A stretch of DNA of 64,000 nucleotides, taken from Bacteroidales bacterium (GTDB lineage Bacteria; Bacteroidota; Bacteroidia; Bacteroidales; UBA932). Below, piece after piece: positions 32,886 to 42,273 of the stretch. A program made the translations under genes and the position numbers. The notes under the pieces are model-generated. The model worked only from the letters and a program-made list of their open reading frames with translations, ran no database searches and had not been told where the DNA came from. The DNA lies in contig JAILLE010000055.1 in assembly GCA_024693285.1 (NCBI GenBank), forward strand, positions 1 to 64,000. The letters run 5' to 3'. Position 1 is the first letter of the stretch. Each line of letters starts with the position of its first letter.

Positions 32886-32923
32886 CGAAGATACGAAAGA
32901 ATTAATATATTTTCGTATTTTCG
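32886..32923. promoter_or_regulatory. Divergent promoter pair between trpS and a GNAT gene
   Basis: TATCTTCG on the minus strand (32886-32893) serves trpS; TATTTTCG on the plus strand (32916-32923) serves the GNAT gene. Both are followed by C or CG. Confidence 0.45.
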
Positions 32924-32959
32924 CACTAGTTGGAACTGAAAACACTTGACAGACTTGAT

Positions 32960-33445
32960 ATGGGTATAATACGTAAAGCGGAGCCTCGGGATCTGGATGC
33001 TGTGAACCGGCTCCTAGGACAAGTTCTGGCAGTCCATCACGCCGGAAGACCCGACCTCTTCCGACCTGTCGGGAAAAAATACACGGACGAGGAGTTGCTA
33101 GGGATATTCGCTGATCCTCAGACTCCCGTATTCATTTATGAGGAGGATGGTGTTGTCCTGGGATATTCCTTCTGCGCCATCATTCACCAAGAAAGCGGCA
33201 GCCTTATGCCATTGACAACCTTATACTTGGATGATCTCTGCGTGGATGAGACAGCCAGAGGTAAGCATATCGGAAAAAGCCTTTTCGAGCATGCTAAAGC
33301 CTTCGCCAAGGAGATGGGGTGCTACAACATAACCTTGCACGCTTGGGCTCTTAATCCTGACGCGGTAGCCTTCTACAAAGCGATGGGAATGGATTTCCAA
33401 TACTATTCCATGGAGCTCGTCTGCGGTGGCACGAATCAGACATGA
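32960..33445 (+). CDS. GNAT-family N-acetyltransferase
   Basis: A 161-aa single GNAT domain (IRKAEPRDLDAVNRLLGQVL; acetyl-CoA loop DLCVDETARGKHIGKSLFEH; NITLHAWALNPDAVAFYKAM). ATG 32960 is chosen over TTG 32930. The substrate is unknown. It overlaps the next transporter gene by 4 bases (ATGA), so the two are translated from one message. Confidence 0.85.
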   Translation: MGIIRKAEPRDLDAVNRLLGQVLAVHHAGRPDLFRPVGKKYTDEELLGIFADPQTPVFIYEEDGVVLGYSFCAIIHQESGSLMPLTTLYLDDLCVDETARGKHIGKSLFEHAKAFAKEMGCYNITLHAWALNPDAVAFYKAMGMDFQYYSMELVCGGTNQT

Positions 33446-34665
33446 AAAAGATCCCTTTATACATTCAGATCATAGTTGCGCTGATCCTGGGAATCATCGT
33501 GGGGACTCTGCTGCCATCCGTCGTGCCATACATCAGATGGATCGGCAACCTTTTCATGAACGCCCTCTGCATGCTTATCGTTCCGATTATCTTCTTCTCG
33601 GTCTCGACAAGCGTTGAAGGTATCTGCTCCGAGTCGAGCGGCACCTTCGGAAGGATAGGGAGCAAAGCGTTAGGAATGTACGTTCTTACAATGCTCCTCG
33701 CGATTGCCACCGGACTGTGCCTGGTCTGGCTGATCCGGCCCGGAAGCGCGGTAGCGGGAATCGCGCCGCCATCCGATGTTCCTTCCCAAGTAGGCAGTTT
33801 CTCACCAACTGACATAGTGTCCGGGTTTATCCCGTCCAACATATTCCACGCCTTCGCCCAGAACAACACGGTCCCTGTTATCTTCGTTTCGATCCTGATA
33901 GGCTATTTCGTGACCAAGATCTCGCCTGAAGGCAAGGCAGCCATACTTCCGATCCTGAAAGGTGGCTACGAGATCACACTCAAAATCATGCGGGTTGTGA
34001 TCATGTTCGCCCCGCTCGGAGTATTCGCCATTGTGGCGAAACAGTTCGCTGACGCCGGTGATGTGGGCGGACTGCTAAAGAATATGCTGATGTATGTCGT
34101 CACTGTAACCGCCGGACTCCTGATCCAAACCTTCATCACCCTTCCCCTGCTTCTTCGATTCATGGGCAAGGTCAACCCGATCAAGCATTTCAGGAATATG
34201 GGTGTTCCGCTGATCACAGCTTTCTCCACAGCCTCATCGGGAGCTACCCTGCCGCTCACTTTACAAGCTGTCAAAGAGAAAGACGGGGTATCCTCTAAAG
34301 TGACCGATTTCGTGGTCTCGCTGGGGGCAACGATCAACATGAACGGCGCGGCTCTGCTGGAGTGCGTCGCGGTCATATTCATAGCCCAGGTTTACGGAGT
34401 TGAACTAACTGTTCTCCAGACAGTTATAATATCCTTGATGAGTCTTCTCTGCGCCATAGGATCAGCTGGAGTGCCGATGTCAGCGATGGTGATGATGGCC
34501 ATCATTCTGAATGTCGTGGGGCTTCCACCCGAAGGAATAGGTCTCGTGATAGGGGTCGACAGGATCCTGGACATGCTCAGGACCGCTGTCAACGTCTATG
34601 GAGACACTTGTGTCGCGGTGATCGTCGGGAAATCCGAGGGAGAACACCTTTCAATAGACATCTGA
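33442..34665 (+). CDS. Dicarboxylate/amino acid:cation symporter (DAACS family)
   Basis: A 407-aa secondary transporter with eight transmembrane helices and two re-entrant hairpins. The serine-rich hairpin AFSTASSGATLPLTL and the GATINMNGAALLECVAV segment (NMDGT-equivalent) are the substrate/sodium site. It probably imports aspartate, glutamate, serine or dicarboxylates with Na+ or H+. A cyanophycinase gene follows after 28 bases and a second DAACS member is at 36096. Confidence 0.9.
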   Translation: MKKIPLYIQIIVALILGIIVGTLLPSVVPYIRWIGNLFMNALCMLIVPIIFFSVSTSVEGICSESSGTFGRIGSKALGMYVLTMLLAIATGLCLVWLIRPGSAVAGIAPPSDVPSQVGSFSPTDIVSGFIPSNIFHAFAQNNTVPVIFVSILIGYFVTKISPEGKAAILPILKGGYEITLKIMRVVIMFAPLGVFAIVAKQFADAGDVGGLLKNMLMYVVTVTAGLLIQTFITLPLLLRFMGKVNPIKHFRNMGVPLITAFSTASSGATLPLTLQAVKEKDGVSSKVTDFVVSLGATINMNGAALLECVAVIFIAQVYGVELTVLQTVIISLMSLLCAIGSAGVPMSAMVMMAIILNVVGLPPEGIGLVIGVDRILDMLRTAVNVYGDTCVAVIVGKSEGEHLSIDI

Positions 34666-34693
34666 GACAAACGAACTTGACAAGTATTTAGAA

Positions 34694-35545
34694 ATGAGAA
34701 CGATTAAAAGAATCCTAGTCGCCACTATCCTCACGACCCTTTTTGGAACTGTGGCGTTCGCCCAGAAGCCGACCGCCTCAACCGGAAACACCACTGTTCA
34801 CGGCCCCGAGAAGGGATCTCTCCTGATCATAGGAGGCGGAACTGTCACTCCGGATATATGGGACCGCTTCGTTGAGCTGGCCGGCGGAAAAAACGCGGAG
34901 ATCGTGGTGATAACGAACGCCTCCGGAGAAGAGGACGACTATCACTCGACTGCCATCGTCGAGCTTCAGAAGCGTCTGGACTATCCTTTCTTAGTGACAA
35001 GGATGCACCTTAAGAACATAGTCGAGGCCAACGACCCCGACAAGATCGCTCCCCTGAAGACCGCTTCCGGAATATACTTCACGGGAGGACGACAGTGGAG
35101 GATATCTGAAGTGTATCTCAACACCCTGGCTCACCAGGCGATGTGGGACCTCCTCTCCAGAGGTGGCGTCATAGCCGGATCTTCAGCAGGAGCAAGTATC
35201 CAGGGATCCCTCCTCTGGCGAGGTGACACCTCCGGTCCGGACATCCTGATCGGTGACCATACCCAAGGACTCGGCTTCATGAAGATGACTGCTATCGACC
35301 AGCACATACTCGTGAGGAACCGACAGCATGACCTCGATGCCTTCATCAAGGCCGCGCCAGGATTCCTGGGAATAGGCCTGGACGAATCCACAGCGATAGA
35401 AGTACACGGCGACGAGATAATGGTCTTGGGCAAGTCCTACGTCGCCATCCACCACAAGGACCAGGAAAAGTTCAGATTCCTGCGGGCTGGTCAGAAAATA
35501 GATGTAAGCGCCTTATCCAACCTTGGGAGCAGCGGGCCGAAATGA
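34694..35545 (+). CDS. Exported cyanophycinase-like S51 peptidase
   Basis: Cyanophycinases cut the Asp-Arg polymer cyanophycin to beta-Asp-Arg dipeptides. The 283-aa protein has a signal peptide (ILVATILTTLFGTVAFAQ), the nucleophile loop AGSSAGASIQGS, a following conserved acidic/His segment TAIDQHILVRNRQHDL, and IGLDESTAIEVHGDE. Family length is normal. The 3' end overlaps a convergent esterase gene by 55 bases. Export suggests it acts on polymer taken up from outside rather than on internal reserves. Confidence 0.85.
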   Translation: MRTIKRILVATILTTLFGTVAFAQKPTASTGNTTVHGPEKGSLLIIGGGTVTPDIWDRFVELAGGKNAEIVVITNASGEEDDYHSTAIVELQKRLDYPFLVTRMHLKNIVEANDPDKIAPLKTASGIYFTGGRQWRISEVYLNTLAHQAMWDLLSRGGVIAGSSAGASIQGSLLWRGDTSGPDILIGDHTQGLGFMKMTAIDQHILVRNRQHDLDAFIKAAPGFLGIGLDESTAIEVHGDEIMVLGKSYVAIHHKDQEKFRFLRAGQKIDVSALSNLGSSGPK

Positions 35546-36099
35546 GTTCCTTCCGTCCATTCGAAGGTAGTTCGGACTCCTTTGGACTCCAGGATCTTGA
35601 CCACAGCCGCTGTGTCTTCTGCAATATTTTTCAGATGCTTGTTCTTTCCCTCGGCCTCTTTGTCACCTAGGGAAAGATAGGCTTTCTTAATCGGAAACGA
35701 TTGTCCCTCAAGCCATTTCACGAAGCCGGGGTACCAGAATGACCCGGATATCGACGCGACCCTGGTGAACAGGCTGCTCTTTGCCGACGCCCAGATGGCG
35801 AACAATCCAGCCAATGAGACTCCGATGAGCCACCGCTCATCGGGGACGATGCCCAACTCTGTCTCAATAGATGGGATGATTTCGGATTCCAGCTCAGCCA
35901 AATAAGCCTCCGCTTTACCTCCAAATGATTTACCTTTTTTGAATATGGGATCCGCCGGCCAAGGTGTCAGATCGTCATTCCAGTCTACCGGAGGTAACAT
36001 CACCGGAATCACACCGAACCTTTCCTCGACACCATCCAGCCAACGAGAGACACCATCAGTCTGGCCCTGCAGCATCGGCATATAACAGACTATACTCAT
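35491..36099 (-). CDS. Esterase-type alpha/beta hydrolase
   Basis: A 202-aa alpha/beta hydrolase of the PF00756/enterochelin-esterase-like kind. The nucleophile elbow is IGVSLAGLFAIWAS; Asp and His are likely in SLGDKEAEGKNK and TEGTHFGPLLPRL. There is no signal peptide. The substrate is unknown. Its C-terminal 18 codons lie antisense to the cyanophycinase gene end, and its start overlaps the upstream symporter stop by 4 bases (ATGA). Confidence 0.78.
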   Translation of the reverse strand: MSIVCYMPMLQGQTDGVSRWLDGVEERFGVIPVMLPPVDWNDDLTPWPADPIFKKGKSFGGKAEAYLAELESEIIPSIETELGIVPDERWLIGVSLAGLFAIWASAKSSLFTRVASISGSFWYPGFVKWLEGQSFPIKKAYLSLGDKEAEGKNKHLKNIAEDTAAVVKILESKGVRTTFEWTEGTHFGPLLPRLDKALTSIF

Positions 36100-37304
36100 T
36101 TCCCTCCCAAATCTTTATCAACCATCGAGCACACACAGGAGTCAGACCACACATTCTCAGCTGTTTCCACCATGTCAATGATTGTATAGATAGGCAGGAT
36201 AAGGCCCATAACGGCCACCGGAGCACCAATGCCAGTCATCAGCGAGACAGTTAGGAAGAAACAACCCATAGGCACTCCGGCATTGCCCACAGCCGCGATA
36301 ACTGAGATCAAAACCCATAGAAGCATAGCACCGATAGACAGGTGGATTCCACCGTTCTGCATGACAAAAAGTGAGCTGACGAGTATAAACGCCGCGCAAC
36401 CGTTCATATTGATAGTCGTGCAGATAGGCAGGACAAACCTGGACACCTTCGGATTGACTCCAAGCCTGTTTTCCGCTGACTGGAGCGTGACGGGAAGAGT
36501 AGCCGCCGAGCTTTTGGTGAAAAGCGCCATCATGACAGCCGGGCTCATGGCCTTGAGGACTCTGAGCGGGTTGATTCCTCTTGCGATCAAGAACAAGGGT
36601 AACACCAAGAAGAACTGCAGGGCGTTCCCGATCAGGATGACTGCTGTGTATTTACCTAAAGAGCCTAGGATAATGCCACCGCTCAGTTGTGACGCCAGTT
36701 GCTCCGCGAAGGCGGCGATACCTAGCGGCAAGGTCCAGATAAGAGCCTTGATAAGTGTGTAGAAAAGCTCCTGAAGGCCCTCTATCCCTTTGACCAGCAC
36801 ATCCTTCCGCTCACTCTCACCCATATATGCCAGCGCAAGTCCCACCGCCACGGCTATGAGCAAAATAGAGAGCACATTCCCGGACAGGAAAGGCTGGACA
36901 ATGTTATTCGGTATAACGGATATTATATGGTCATAAAAAGAAGCCTCTCCCGAAGCGCTATCACCCACCGACGAGATCAACTCCGCAGGAAGGTTCCCGG
37001 GAGATATCCAAAGATAAAGCCCGAATCCGACCAGAGACGCGGCTAAGGTGGTGAGGAGCGTATAGGTGATAGTGTGCGTGAAAATCTCCCTGGTACTCCT
37101 CTGCCGGCCGAAAGAGATCAGCGTGGTGGTGATTGCCAAAGCCACTGTCGGCACTGCCAGGAACTGGAACAAGCGGGTATATACCGTGGCTATGAAACCG
37201 CAGACCGCATCCACTCCTTTCACATGAACAAGGCCAAGCAGGGCGCCTATCAGCAAGGCTCCCAACCACCAGAATATCTGTTTGTTATTGATCTTTTTTC
37301 CCAT
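36096..37304 (-). CDS. Second dicarboxylate/amino acid:cation symporter (DAACS family)
   Basis: A 402-aa transporter similar in layout to the gene at 33442: ALFTKSSAATLPVTL hairpin, CTTINMNGCAAFILVSS, and AAVGNAGVPMGCFFLTVSL in place of the other's SAGVPMSAMVMMA. ATG 37304 (MGKKINNKQIF) is chosen over 37313. It overlaps the upstream lipoprotein gene (stop at 37285) and the downstream esterase gene, so the three form one operon. The two DAACS copies differ enough to have separate substrates. Confidence 0.88.
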   Translation of the reverse strand: MGKKINNKQIFWWLGALLIGALLGLVHVKGVDAVCGFIATVYTRLFQFLAVPTVALAITTTLISFGRQRSTREIFTHTITYTLLTTLAASLVGFGLYLWISPGNLPAELISSVGDSASGEASFYDHIISVIPNNIVQPFLSGNVLSILLIAVAVGLALAYMGESERKDVLVKGIEGLQELFYTLIKALIWTLPLGIAAFAEQLASQLSGGIILGSLGKYTAVILIGNALQFFLVLPLFLIARGINPLRVLKAMSPAVMMALFTKSSAATLPVTLQSAENRLGVNPKVSRFVLPICTTINMNGCAAFILVSSLFVMQNGGIHLSIGAMLLWVLISVIAAVGNAGVPMGCFFLTVSLMTGIGAPVAVMGLILPIYTIIDMVETAENVWSDSCVCSMVDKDLGGK

Positions 37305-37902
37305 ATTTCTCACCTAATAGATTATCCGCCATATCCCTTTTGAGTATGCGGTAATGGGGATGGTACAGTTTCTCATAGGCAGCGCTATGATGAAAGGCAT
37401 ATTGTCCTGAGGCCAACAAGCTGTCAATCCGCTGTTTCTCTGAATCAAAGTCAGGCAGGTCAGGGCATTCTTCAGAGATCACGGAAAGAATCTCCTTCCA
37501 CTCCGCTTTCCATGACTCCAAGTCTTCTTTTTGGACTGGAACGGCGCTTTGGACAAGGGCGTCAGTCAAGGCGTCCACGGTAATGATACCATCTCTTATG
37601 GCAGAGAGCGATACTCTCATATAGTTGTGTTCCCAACCGCAGGGTTCGACGTATGGAAGTACCAGAGTGTCAGCGTTTTCAAACTCAGAGACAATATACT
37701 TGCGGGCGGATTCCCTGTCATTGATAATATGCCCAGGGCCGAAACGATCCTGGAAAAAGCTCTTGTATAAATCCGCCAGGTGGCTTTCCGGATAATTGGC
37801 CACTTGGAATCTGACAGCTTCCCTCACCGCATCTTTATCAATCGCATGATCGCAAGAGCAGGTGGCGATGATCAGTGATATAAACAACAAAACCTTCCTC
37901 AT
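37285..37902 (-). CDS. Uncharacterised lipoprotein
   Basis: A 205-aa exported protein with a type II signal (LLFISLIIATCSC). The mature part includes YKSFFQDRFGPGHIIN, YVEPCGWEHNYMRVSLSAI and a helical C-terminus ending GEKYGKKDQ. I have seen similar sequences in other Bacteroidales but know no function. It is the first gene of an operon with a DAACS symporter and esterase. TATATTCG (37931-37938, minus) is its likely -7 box. Confidence 0.65.
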   Translation of the reverse strand: MRKVLLFISLIIATCSCDHAIDKDAVREAVRFQVANYPESHLADLYKSFFQDRFGPGHIINDRESARKYIVSEFENADTLVLPYVEPCGWEHNYMRVSLSAIRDGIITVDALTDALVQSAVPVQKEDLESWKAEWKEILSVISEECPDLPDFDSEKQRIDSLLASGQYAFHHSAAYEKLYHPHYRILKRDMADNLLGEKYGKKDQ

Positions 37903-38011
37903 TTGTGTCTTTTATCAAGTGTCTTAAACGCGAATATAATAGTTTGCCGGATGATATTTGCAACCAGGTTGCAAACGAATAACCGTATTATCGCATCCAA
38001 ATTATTCATGG

Positions 38012-39916
38012 ATGCGCCTGAGGCCAGTATTATCATATTTCTTGATCATCTTCTCAATGAGCGGTTTCGCTCAAGAGAGGCAAGACACCTTGAAGGCGAT
38101 ATCCGTTGTCTCCACCAGAAGCAGCCGCACCATCGAGAGAATCCCTACACGCATCGAATTTGTCGCCGAAGAGGAGGTTGACGAGAAAATCAACATGAAA
38201 CCTGGAGACATCCGGGTAATGATGAGTGAGAGCACCGGTATCACGACACAGCAGACCTCAGCAATCTCAGGGAACTCAGCTATCCGCATCCAGGGTCTGG
38301 ACGGGAGATATACCCTGATCCTTAAAGACGGTATGCCGGCTTTTCCTGGAGCCGCCAGCGGACTTGGACTGTTGCAGACTCCCCCACTGGACCTTAAGCA
38401 GGTCGAGATAATAAAGGGATCCACATCAACCCTTTATGGTGGAGGTGCGATCGCCGGACTTGTCAACCTGGTGACCAAGACTCCGGACGACGGGGATGAG
38501 ATTTCCTTCCTGCTTAACGGAACCTCCGCAGGAGGCCTTGACGCGAGTGGTTTCGCCAGCCACAGATTCAAAAAGGCTGGTGTGACTATGCTCGCCACTT
38601 ACAACCACAACCAAGCCTACGATCCATCCGGATACGGTTTCACCGCCATTCCGGCCTTTGACAGGGTTGTGATGAATCCCAAGTTATTCCTGTATCTGTC
38701 AGACGCCACAAAACTGAGTCTAGGACTTAATTCAATGTTTGAGAACCGGCTTGGCGGTGACATCGAATATGTGAAAGGAAGAGGTGACGGGACCCACAGT
38801 TATTTCGAACGAAATAAAACAGCCATGCTCGCCTCACAGATTGTTTTCTCACACGATTTCAGCGAGAGGATTTCCCTGGAAGCCAAAAACAATTTGACCA
38901 GCTATGACAGGAGGATCACACTCCCGGATTATCAATTCGATGGCAGGCAGATTACTTCTTTCTCAGAGATCAACCTCAAACAGAAAGGAGATATCCTAGA
39001 TTGGGTGTACGGAATGAATCTCTGGACGGATAAGTTCACCTCGTATTCTCATTCGGTTTACGGTGCCTTCATCCAGAATGACTGGGATGTTTCAAGATGG
39101 CTGTCCGTTGAGACAGGACTCCGGGGCGATTATGTCCAAAGTTTTGGCCCAGAGATACTTCCACGAATATCATTCCTTTTCAAACCCGTGACTAGGTTCT
39201 CATCACGGCTTGGAGGAGGGATGGGATATAAAGTCCCGACATTATTCACTGAAGAGACCGAGAGAATCCAATTCAGAGACCTCCAACCCCTGACTTCCGA
39301 CAATCGGATCGAGCGCAGTTATGGACTTAACTGGGATTTCAATTATTCAACCCGTATTTTCGGAGGCGCTGTCTCCTTCAGCGTCAACCAGTTGTTTTTC
39401 TACACCACGGTGAAGAATCCGCTGCTGCTGAAAGAAGACGCTGGCAAACCCGCGCTCAGGAATATTCAAGGATACCTGGACACCAAAGGAGGAGAGACCA
39501 ACATCAAATTCGGATGGAAGGATTTGCATCTTTACCTGGGCTACACATTGACCGACGCTCATACGAAAGACTCAGGAAAGTTGACCGAGAGCCTTCTGAC
39601 ATCCAAGCACAGGATCAACGCCGTCCTGATGTACGAGAAAGATGATTTTTGGAGAATAGGTCTCGAGTCATATTACTACAGTCCCCAATTGCTTTCAGAC
39701 GGCTCCCACTGCAAGCCTTACCTGATCTGCGGATTCATGGCCGAGAAATTCTGGGAGCATCTTTCCTTATTTATCAACTTCGAGAATTTCACCGACAGGA
39801 GACAAACCAGGTTCGGCAGCATCTATTCCGGAAGTATCTCAATTCCAGTATTTTCTGAAATATACGCCCCACTTGACGGCTTTGTCATGAACGGAGGTAT
39901 AAAAATCCGCTTTTAG
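38012..39916 (+). CDS. TonB-dependent outer-membrane receptor
   Basis: A 634-aa siderophore/vitamin-type receptor. The signal is LRPVLSYFLIIFSMSGFAQ; the plug domain (about 30-145) contains RIQGLDGRYTLILKDGMP and VEIIKGSTSTLYGGGAIAGL; the rest forms a 22-strand barrel ending IPVFSEIYAPLDGFVMN and a terminal aromatic (KIRF). There is no N-terminal carboxypeptidase-like domain, so it is not SusC-like. ATG 38012 is a better start than 37958. The ligand is unknown; no SusD or binding lipoprotein adjoins it. Confidence 0.87.
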   Translation: MRLRPVLSYFLIIFSMSGFAQERQDTLKAISVVSTRSSRTIERIPTRIEFVAEEEVDEKINMKPGDIRVMMSESTGITTQQTSAISGNSAIRIQGLDGRYTLILKDGMPAFPGAASGLGLLQTPPLDLKQVEIIKGSTSTLYGGGAIAGLVNLVTKTPDDGDEISFLLNGTSAGGLDASGFASHRFKKAGVTMLATYNHNQAYDPSGYGFTAIPAFDRVVMNPKLFLYLSDATKLSLGLNSMFENRLGGDIEYVKGRGDGTHSYFERNKTAMLASQIVFSHDFSERISLEAKNNLTSYDRRITLPDYQFDGRQITSFSEINLKQKGDILDWVYGMNLWTDKFTSYSHSVYGAFIQNDWDVSRWLSVETGLRGDYVQSFGPEILPRISFLFKPVTRFSSRLGGGMGYKVPTLFTEETERIQFRDLQPLTSDNRIERSYGLNWDFNYSTRIFGGAVSFSVNQLFFYTTVKNPLLLKEDAGKPALRNIQGYLDTKGGETNIKFGWKDLHLYLGYTLTDAHTKDSGKLTESLLTSKHRINAVLMYEKDDFWRIGLESYYYSPQLLSDGSHCKPYLICGFMAEKFWEHLSLFINFENFTDRRQTRFGSIYSGSISIPVFSEIYAPLDGFVMNGGIKIRF

Positions 39917-39967
39917 ATTTCGAGGGAAGTGTTATATTCGCGTTAGAGACCCGCAAATCTGAAGAAC

Positions 39968-40801
39968 ATGAATAAGACATCTTTCCTGGCCGCGTTGGTG
40001 GCTGTTACCATTATTATTCCCTCCTGCCGCAAAGCTCCTGAGACAATGAAGATCTCCATTTTTTGCGACCACATCGAGTCAGTCGCCCGTCAAGAGAAAA
40101 TACCCTTCGCTGAAGCGGCGAAGAGAATCAAAGAGATTGGCTTTGAGGGAGCCGATGTCAGGGTGTTCACAAAACCGGAGGAGCTCAAGACTCTTGACAG
40201 TCTCGGTTTCGCGCACTCTTGCGTGATCACTGACATTGATTATTCCAAGCCTGACCAGAAGGAGTTGGAAGACAAGACCATAGACTTCATGGACAAATAT
40301 GGTTACGACCGACTGATGCTGGTAGCCGGCTTCATCCCCGAAGGAGGTTTCAGCCAGGCGGAAATGGACGACGCCAGGCAGAGGATAGCCGCTTTCGCCG
40401 CCAAAGTAACCGCTAAAGGCTACAAGATCCTTATCGAGGACTATGACAATGAGCGGTCCTTCACATCCAACGCCGAGAGACTGGACTCCCTTTTCGCCGT
40501 CTCGAAGGATCTCGGGCTGGTGTTCGACACAGGCAACTTCCAGTTCTCCGGGCAGGACGCCATGGAGCAGTTTGAGCATTTCCGGAACAAAATCGGGCAT
40601 CTCCACCTTAAGGACAGGGTGTCCAAGACTGACCTCAAATGTGTCCCGGCCGGCACCGGTTGCATCCCTATTGTGGAGATCATCGGGAAACTCAAAGAGG
40701 ATGGGTACACCGGTTGGCTCACAATCGAGCAATTCGGTTCCAGGAATATGCTGGCTGACAGCGAGACCGCCTTCCAGATCATCAGCGCCGCGATCAAATA
40801 G
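39968..40801 (+). CDS. Exported sugar phosphate isomerase/epimerase-like TIM-barrel protein
   Basis: A 277-aa xylose-isomerase-like barrel with a lipoprotein-type signal (LAALVAVTIIIPSCRK). Metal-ligand blocks are ILIEDYDN, FDTGNFQFSGQD, HLHLKDRVSK and TIEQFGSRN. Exported members in Bacteroidales act on 3-keto-sugars or similar in some known pathways; the substrate here is not known. TATATTCG (39933-39940) lies 28 bases upstream. A related lipoprotein is at 56359. Confidence 0.82.
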   Translation: MNKTSFLAALVAVTIIIPSCRKAPETMKISIFCDHIESVARQEKIPFAEAAKRIKEIGFEGADVRVFTKPEELKTLDSLGFAHSCVITDIDYSKPDQKELEDKTIDFMDKYGYDRLMLVAGFIPEGGFSQAEMDDARQRIAAFAAKVTAKGYKILIEDYDNERSFTSNAERLDSLFAVSKDLGLVFDTGNFQFSGQDAMEQFEHFRNKIGHLHLKDRVSKTDLKCVPAGTGCIPIVEIIGKLKEDGYTGWLTIEQFGSRNMLADSETAFQIISAAIK

Positions 40802-40814
40802 GACGGGTTTTTCG

Positions 40815-40822
40815 TATATTCG
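40815..40822 (+). promoter_or_regulatory. TATATTCG -7 element, giving a near-leaderless Y-polymerase transcript
   Basis: TATATTCG then CGG, with the GTG start at 40828 only 5 bases further. Transcription would begin at or within a few bases of the start codon. Confidence 0.5.
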
Positions 40823-40827
40823 CGGAT

Positions 40828-42273
40828 GTGGGAGAGAGAACATATATAGCTATTGACCTTAAATCATTCTACGCGTCCGTGGAATGCGCTGAGCGCGGCC
40901 TTGACCCGCTCACGACGAATCTGGTAGTGGCTGACTCATCCCGCACCGACAAGACCATCTGCCTGGCGGTCTCTCCTTCCTTGAAGGCTTATGGCATCTC
41001 AGGGCGGCCAAGGCTTTTCGAGGTTAAGCAGCGGGTTTCCCAGATCAATGAGGACCGGCGCAGGGCAGCTCCTGGCCGCCGGCTTTCCGGGAAATCAACC
41101 GATGATCCACTGCTGCGCTCGAATCCGTCTCTGGCCCTGGACTTTATCGTTGCCACCCCTCGCATGGCTCTCTACATGGAAGTCAGCAGCCGGATTTACG
41201 CGGTCTATCTCAAATACATAGCGCCGGAAGACATACATGTCTATTCCATAGACGAGGTGTTCATAGACGCCACGGACTATCTGGTGACATATTCCTGTTC
41301 AGCGCATGACCTCGCCATGCGGATGATCCGGGATGTGTTGGCCACAACCGGAATCACCGCCACGGCCGGAATAGGAACCAACTTGTATTTGGCTAAGGTC
41401 GCGATGGACATTGTCGCGAAACACACCGAGCCGGACAAGGATGGAGTCAGGGTGGCATCCCTCGATGAGATTTCTTACCGTCGGTTACTATGGGACCATA
41501 CTCCCCTGACTGATTTCTGGCGGGTGGGACATGGGATCTCAGCAAGGCTGGAGGCAGTCGGCATACACACTATGGGCGAGCTGGCCAGGAACTCACTTGA
41601 TCCCGCCTGGGAAGCATTCCTTTACAAGACTTTCGGAGTCAACGCCGAACTCCTGATAGACCACGCCTGGGGATGGGAGCCTTGCACAATGGCTCATATA
41701 AAAGCCTTCAGGCCATCCTCAAACAGCCTTGGATCAGGGCAGGTCTTAATGGAGCCTTATTCATTCGAGAAGGCCAGGGTAGTTGTGGGCGAAATGATAG
41801 ACTCCCTTGTCATGGACCTGGTCGAGAAGCGGCTGGTTACTGATCAGATAGTCTTGAGCGTCAATTACGAGCATCAGGATGACCGGCCGGACGGCACGAA
41901 TCTGGTCCGGGACTGGTACGGCCGCACAGTGCCCAAACCGGCACACGGCTCAGTTAATCTCGGACGGAAGACATCTTCCACCCACATCATATCAGAGGCG
42001 GCTCTAGGCCTTTATGACAGGATTGTCAACCCGAAGCTTCAAGTCCGCCGCCTTGGTGTGGCTGCGATGAATGTGACGGACGAAGATAGTGAGGTTGAGC
42101 AACTTGAGCTCTTCGATGATTCCTTTGACAAGGAAAAGGAACGCCGGCAGCAGGAGGCTATTCTCCAGATCCGTCGGAAATTCGGAAAGAACGCCATCCT
42201 AAAAGGGATGAACTTCGAGGATGGAGCGACTGCCAAAGAACGTAATATGCAGATAGGAGGGCACAAGGCATGA
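40828..42273 (+). CDS. Y-family DNA polymerase (UvrX/UmuC-like)
   Basis: Translesion DNA polymerase, 481 aa. Catalytic acidic residues are Asp10 in YIAIDLKSFYASVECAERG and Asp142-Glu143 in YSIDEVFIDATDYL; the helix-hairpin and little-finger regions follow. A clamp-binding motif QLELFDD lies near residues 426-432. GTG 40828 is the only in-frame start that keeps the catalytic N-terminus; ATG 40826 is out of frame and stops quickly. The small partner gene overlaps by 4 bases. The polymerase/partner pairing is also typical of Gram-positive UvrX loci. Confidence 0.88.
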   Translation: MGERTYIAIDLKSFYASVECAERGLDPLTTNLVVADSSRTDKTICLAVSPSLKAYGISGRPRLFEVKQRVSQINEDRRRAAPGRRLSGKSTDDPLLRSNPSLALDFIVATPRMALYMEVSSRIYAVYLKYIAPEDIHVYSIDEVFIDATDYLVTYSCSAHDLAMRMIRDVLATTGITATAGIGTNLYLAKVAMDIVAKHTEPDKDGVRVASLDEISYRRLLWDHTPLTDFWRVGHGISARLEAVGIHTMGELARNSLDPAWEAFLYKTFGVNAELLIDHAWGWEPCTMAHIKAFRPSSNSLGSGQVLMEPYSFEKARVVVGEMIDSLVMDLVEKRLVTDQIVLSVNYEHQDDRPDGTNLVRDWYGRTVPKPAHGSVNLGRKTSSTHIISEAALGLYDRIVNPKLQVRRLGVAAMNVTDEDSEVEQLELFDDSFDKEKERRQQEAILQIRRKFGKNAILKGMNFEDGATAKERNMQIGGHKA

